NCBI GenBank assembly: GCA_027310535.1
Contig: DAIDAQ010000014.1
Location: 1 to 7,995, forward strand
Length of the DNA stretch: 7,995 nt
From: Candidatus Micrarchaeaceae archaeon
GTDB lineage: Archaea > Micrarchaeota > Micrarchaeia > Micrarchaeales > Micrarchaeaceae
Direction: 5' to 3'
The notes under the pieces are model-generated. The model had not been told where the DNA came from, made no database searches, and was given only the letters and a program-made list of their open reading frames with translations. The position numbers and the translations under genes were made by a program. This document shows, piece after piece, positions 6,572 through 7,995 of the stretch (within the stretch, counting starts at the first letter, position 1; each line of letters starts with the position of its first letter).

Positions 6572-7441
6572 GCTTGCCGTTTGTGTGCGCCTGACCTCGA
6601 ACTCGCCTGCCGGCAACTGCTGCATTATATCATCAAGGTTATCATAGCCTACAATCCTTGCAACCCTCTTTGCTGCATCAGACTTTTTCTCCTTTCCCTG
6701 CAGCACGGCGACGCCTTTCAGCGCGACGGCGCCCTTGAGCATGATCTCAGGCACAACATTCAGGGTGCCATCTCCTGCAAACATAGCAAGGCCAAGTTTT
6801 GTACCCCTGAACCATTCGCGCTCTCCGGAGAGCAGGAAGCTACCTGTGCCAAGAGATCCTTTGCTCTTCGACTTGCTGACCTGTTCCCTCCTCAGGGAAT
6901 AGACATCGACGTTGTGCAGCCCTTCCTTCCAGGCGCTCGAATATGATGCAGCGAACTGCGCAACCTCCTTTTTCTCACCATCGCTGGCTCTCATGCCATC
7001 CTTCAAGACGGTCGCGGATGCTCCAAAGATGTCGGCATGGAAAAAAAGGTCGCCATCAGTGAAATACCTCGAGTTTATCAGCTCATTCTGGCGAGCGTCC
7101 CTACCACCTATTGCAAGCCTGTTGCCACCCGTGAAGAACCAGTGGAAGCTTTCGTACCACTTTTTCTCCCTTACTTTTAACCTGGCTTTCTTGTCGGCTT
7201 CCTGCCCTTCTAGCTTTTCGAGCTCACACTGCAGCTCAAGCACCGCCTTCTCAGCACCTTTTGCCTTCAGCTCAAGCTTCTTTGCCTTCTCGTAGTAATC
7301 CTCTGCGTTCTCCTGTGCGCTCTTTGTGAAGTCGAGTCTAATTTGCATTGCATCAGGCCTGCTACGACCTACCATAGACCGGACCGAATTGCATCGCGGT
7401 TTTTTAAAGCTGCTTTTTTGAACAAACCCTGCCGGTTCCAC
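6563..7441 (-). CDS. Stand-alone NFACT-R (DUF814) protein, C-terminal half of RqcH/NEMF
   Basis: A 292-residue protein matching the coiled-coil and NFACT-R part of RqcH/Rqc2/NEMF, the ribosome quality-control factor that binds 60S/50S subunits with a stalled peptidyl-tRNA. MQIRLDFTKSAQENAEDYYE (residues 32-51) is the typical beginning of the coiled-coil arm. It is followed by WYESFHWFFT, GGRDARQNE (112-120), GDLFFHADIFGAS (130-142) and REQVSKSKSKGSLGTGSF (185-202), the core NFACT-R motifs. The NFACT-N domain, with the Asp-Arg pair needed for tail synthesis, and the helix-hairpin-helix domain are absent; full RqcH proteins are roughly 550-700 residues. GTG 7439-7441 is chosen because GGAGGG lies 8 bases before it. 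ATG 7346-7348, exactly at the start of the conserved part, is the main alternative. The gene follows secE by 20 bases and precedes tRNA-Ala. It is either a natural split protein or a gene that lost its front. Confidence 0.88.
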   Translation of the reverse strand: MEPAGFVQKSSFKKPRCNSVRSMVGRSRPDAMQIRLDFTKSAQENAEDYYEKAKKLELKAKGAEKAVLELQCELEKLEGQEADKKARLKVREKKWYESFHWFFTGGNRLAIGGRDARQNELINSRYFTDGDLFFHADIFGASATVLKDGMRASDGEKKEVAQFAASYSSAWKEGLHNVDVYSLRREQVSKSKSKGSLGTGSFLLSGEREWFRGTKLGLAMFAGDGTLNVVPEIMLKGAVALKGVAVLQGKEKKSDAAKRVARIVGYDNLDDIMQQLPAGEFEVRRTQTASDK

Positions 7442-7449
7442 AATCAAAA

Positions 7450-7455
7450 CCCTCC
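7450..7455 (-). promoter_or_regulatory. Strong Shine-Dalgarno GGAGGG for the NFACT-R gene
   Basis: GGAGGG on the minus strand stands 8 bases before GTG 7441 but only 2 before the in-frame TTG 7447, so it favours GTG. It implies that the 31 residues before the conserved NFACT sequence are translated. Confidence 0.6.
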
Positions 7456-7461
7456 TTATGC

Positions 7462-7671
7462 TTACACGGCCGCTATGGGCACCGTACCGGTTAAGATAAG
7501 GGAAACGACGACGCCTATCAAGAAACCTGCAATGCCTATTATTAGGATGCTGATAATAATCATCTTCGCGCTCTTCCTGAACTCATCTGTTGTAGGCTTG
7601 TAGCTGATGTTGAGTACGTGCCTCGAGTTGCCTGCAAAGGCCTTGAAGCTATCAACAGGGTTAAAACTCAC
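7462..7671 (-). CDS. secE: Preprotein translocase subunit SecE (Sec61 gamma)
   Basis: A 69-residue tail-anchored membrane protein of the SecYE(beta) channel, which clamps SecY and is needed for protein export and membrane insertion. An amphipathic N-terminal helix (SFKAFAGNSRHVLNIS) and the family hallmark KPTTDEF (25-31) precede one membrane span (about 37-60), as in other archaeal SecE proteins. The start is GTG 7669-7671. The stop TGA of a possible upstream frame overlaps it as GTGA, and a weak GTGA-like Shine-Dalgarno lies upstream. In many archaea secE is followed by spt5/nusG and ribosomal protein genes; here an NFACT-R gene follows after 20 bases. Confidence 0.93.
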   Translation of the reverse strand: MSFNPVDSFKAFAGNSRHVLNISYKPTTDEFRKSAKMIIISILIIGIAGFLIGVVVSLILTGTVPIAAV

Positions 7672-7832
7672 ACTATCACTGAATTTATCTCTTCCTTATT
7701 CTCATTCAAAGGGATATAAACCTTGTGCTTGCTTGCCGCATTCTTCCAAAAATGTCTGCCACGCTCCCACTGGCTGCCACCAAGGAGTCTGGTTGTATAG
7801 TCTGCACCGCCCAAAGACAACATATACCGCAC
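7668..7832 (-). CDS. Possible small protein overlapping secE by GTGA (54 residues)
   Basis: On the minus strand a frame open from about 7880 ends at TGA 7668-7670, overlapping the secE GTG in the GTGA arrangement typical of coupled genes. The most usable start is GTG 7830-7832, with GGAG 9 bases before it; ATG 7821-7823 is another. The product begins VRYMLSLGGADYTTRLLGGS, continues with SQWERGRHFWKNAASKHKVY and ends in an acidic to hydrophobic tail. It has no Cys and no membrane span and was not recognised. Upstream the frame continues with an Ala-rich stretch but no standard start before an in-frame TGA. A competing 60-residue frame (7702-7884) covers the same DNA, and the region might instead be a secE leader or an RNA gene. 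Confidence 0.35.
   Translation of the reverse strand: MRYMLSLGGADYTTRLLGGSQWERGRHFWKNAASKHKVYIPLNENKEEINSVIV
7714..7720 (-). promoter_or_regulatory. Candidate TATA box for the secE operon
   Basis: On the minus strand TTTATAT, within GGTTTATATCCC, would place a transcript start near 7690, about 19 bases before the secE start codon. It lies inside the possible small upstream frame, where it reads as Lys-Val-Tyr-Ile-Pro, so the sequence could equally be coding. Confidence 0.35.
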
Positions 7833-7908
7833 TACGGCAGGCTCCAGTGCTGCAGCCGCCAGGGAGCTTCCGGGTGTTATACATCAATCACAATAGCCAA
7901 AAGTCATG

Positions 7909-7916
7909 TATAAATA
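7909..7916. promoter_or_regulatory. TATA box TATAAATA between divergent genes
   Basis: TATAAATA is a strong archaeal TATA box. Rightward it would start transcription near 7940, about 8 bases before ATG 7948 of the gene leaving the window. Leftward (TATTTATA) it would start near 7886, at the edge of the stretch before secE and 2 bases before ATG 7884 of the alternative small frame. Confidence 0.5.
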
Positions 7917-7947
7917 TCTGAAAACCAGCAATAACAGTGTGGATATC

Positions 7948-7995
7948 ATGGAAAGCAACAAACAACAAAACATGGAACCACCCCAAAAGGTCGGC
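7948..7995 (+). CDS. N-terminus of an unidentified protein (3' end outside window)
   Basis: ATG 7948 opens a frame that continues to the window edge: 16 residues, hydrophilic, rich in Gln, Asn and Pro (MESNKQQNMEPPQKVG). A TATA box lies 35 bases upstream, giving a short leader; no clear Shine-Dalgarno is seen. It is divergent from secE. The visible piece is too short to name. Confidence 0.45.
   Translation, partial: MESNKQQNMEPPQKVG

Noticed and set aside
6366..6647. A 93-residue plus-strand frame containing NLDPAGFEPATSRLQSGRS
   Set aside because: It is the antisense translation of the tRNA-Ala gene and its flank, a well-known false protein, and has no ribosome-binding site.
6912..7295. 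A 127-residue plus-strand frame rich in Ser and Phe
   Set aside because: It is the antisense shadow of the NFACT-R coiled-coil gene; the Ser/Phe bias comes from Lys/Glu codons on the other strand.
7442..7447. TTG 7447 as the start of the NFACT-R gene
   Set aside because: It would lie only 2 bases after the Shine-Dalgarno GGAGGG; GTG 7441 has normal spacing.
1..7995. CRISPR array, phage genes, toxin-antitoxin or other defence system
   Set aside because: I saw no regularly spaced direct repeats and no recognisable genes of these kinds on either strand.

Overview
The window looks like a piece of an archaeal chromosome. It carries an archaeal-type isoleucyl-tRNA synthetase, a short Sec61-gamma-type SecE with one membrane span, a tRNA-Ala gene without encoded CCA, an NFACT-R (DUF814) protein, and TATA-box promoters about 25-30 bases before gene or RNA starts. 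Frequent AGG (Arg) and ATA (Ile) codons, small compact genes and a possibly split RqcH/NEMF gene would fit a DPANN lineage such as Micrarchaeota. That placement is a guess from style, not from a search.

Left part (1-1998, + strand): the last 52 codons of an unidentified gene run directly into a 610-residue VWA-domain protein. That protein has an N-terminal HEEAH metallopeptidase-like motif and a C-terminal von Willebrand A domain with a complete MIDAS. The Shine-Dalgarno of the second gene contains the stop codon of the first, so the two are probably co-translated. By analogy with other VWA/CobT-like genes the missing upstream gene may be a MoxR/CobS-type AAA+ ATPase, but the visible tail does not prove it.

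Middle gap (1999-3046): no intact gene. It holds a decayed IS200/IS605-family Y1 transposase (tnpA) on the minus strand. Its reading frame is whole apart from two in-frame stops and a lost start, and its HUH and Tyr catalytic residues are retained. A hairpin lies just beyond its 3' end. Further right are a more doubtful decayed minus-strand stretch with a good TATA box in front, and then the promoter of ileS, which may give a nearly leaderless transcript.

Centre (3047-6208, + strand): complete ileS, 1053 residues, with synthetic, editing and zinc-binding motifs. Both class I signature motifs are variant (HPGQ and PMHKS).

Right part (6209-7995, mostly - strand): reading leftward, a possible small gene overlaps secE by a GTGA junction; then come secE, a stand-alone NFACT-R protein (the C-terminal half of RqcH/NEMF) and tRNA-Ala(UGC). 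The tRNA starts 22 bases after the NFACT-R stop, and its TATA box overlaps that stop codon. RqcH of bacteria uses tRNA-Ala(UGC) to add alanine tails to stalled nascent chains, so this adjacency is the most suggestive feature of the window. At the far right a divergent gene begins on the + strand and runs off the edge. ileS and the tRNA/NFACT-R/secE block are convergent, with a 260-base gap between them.
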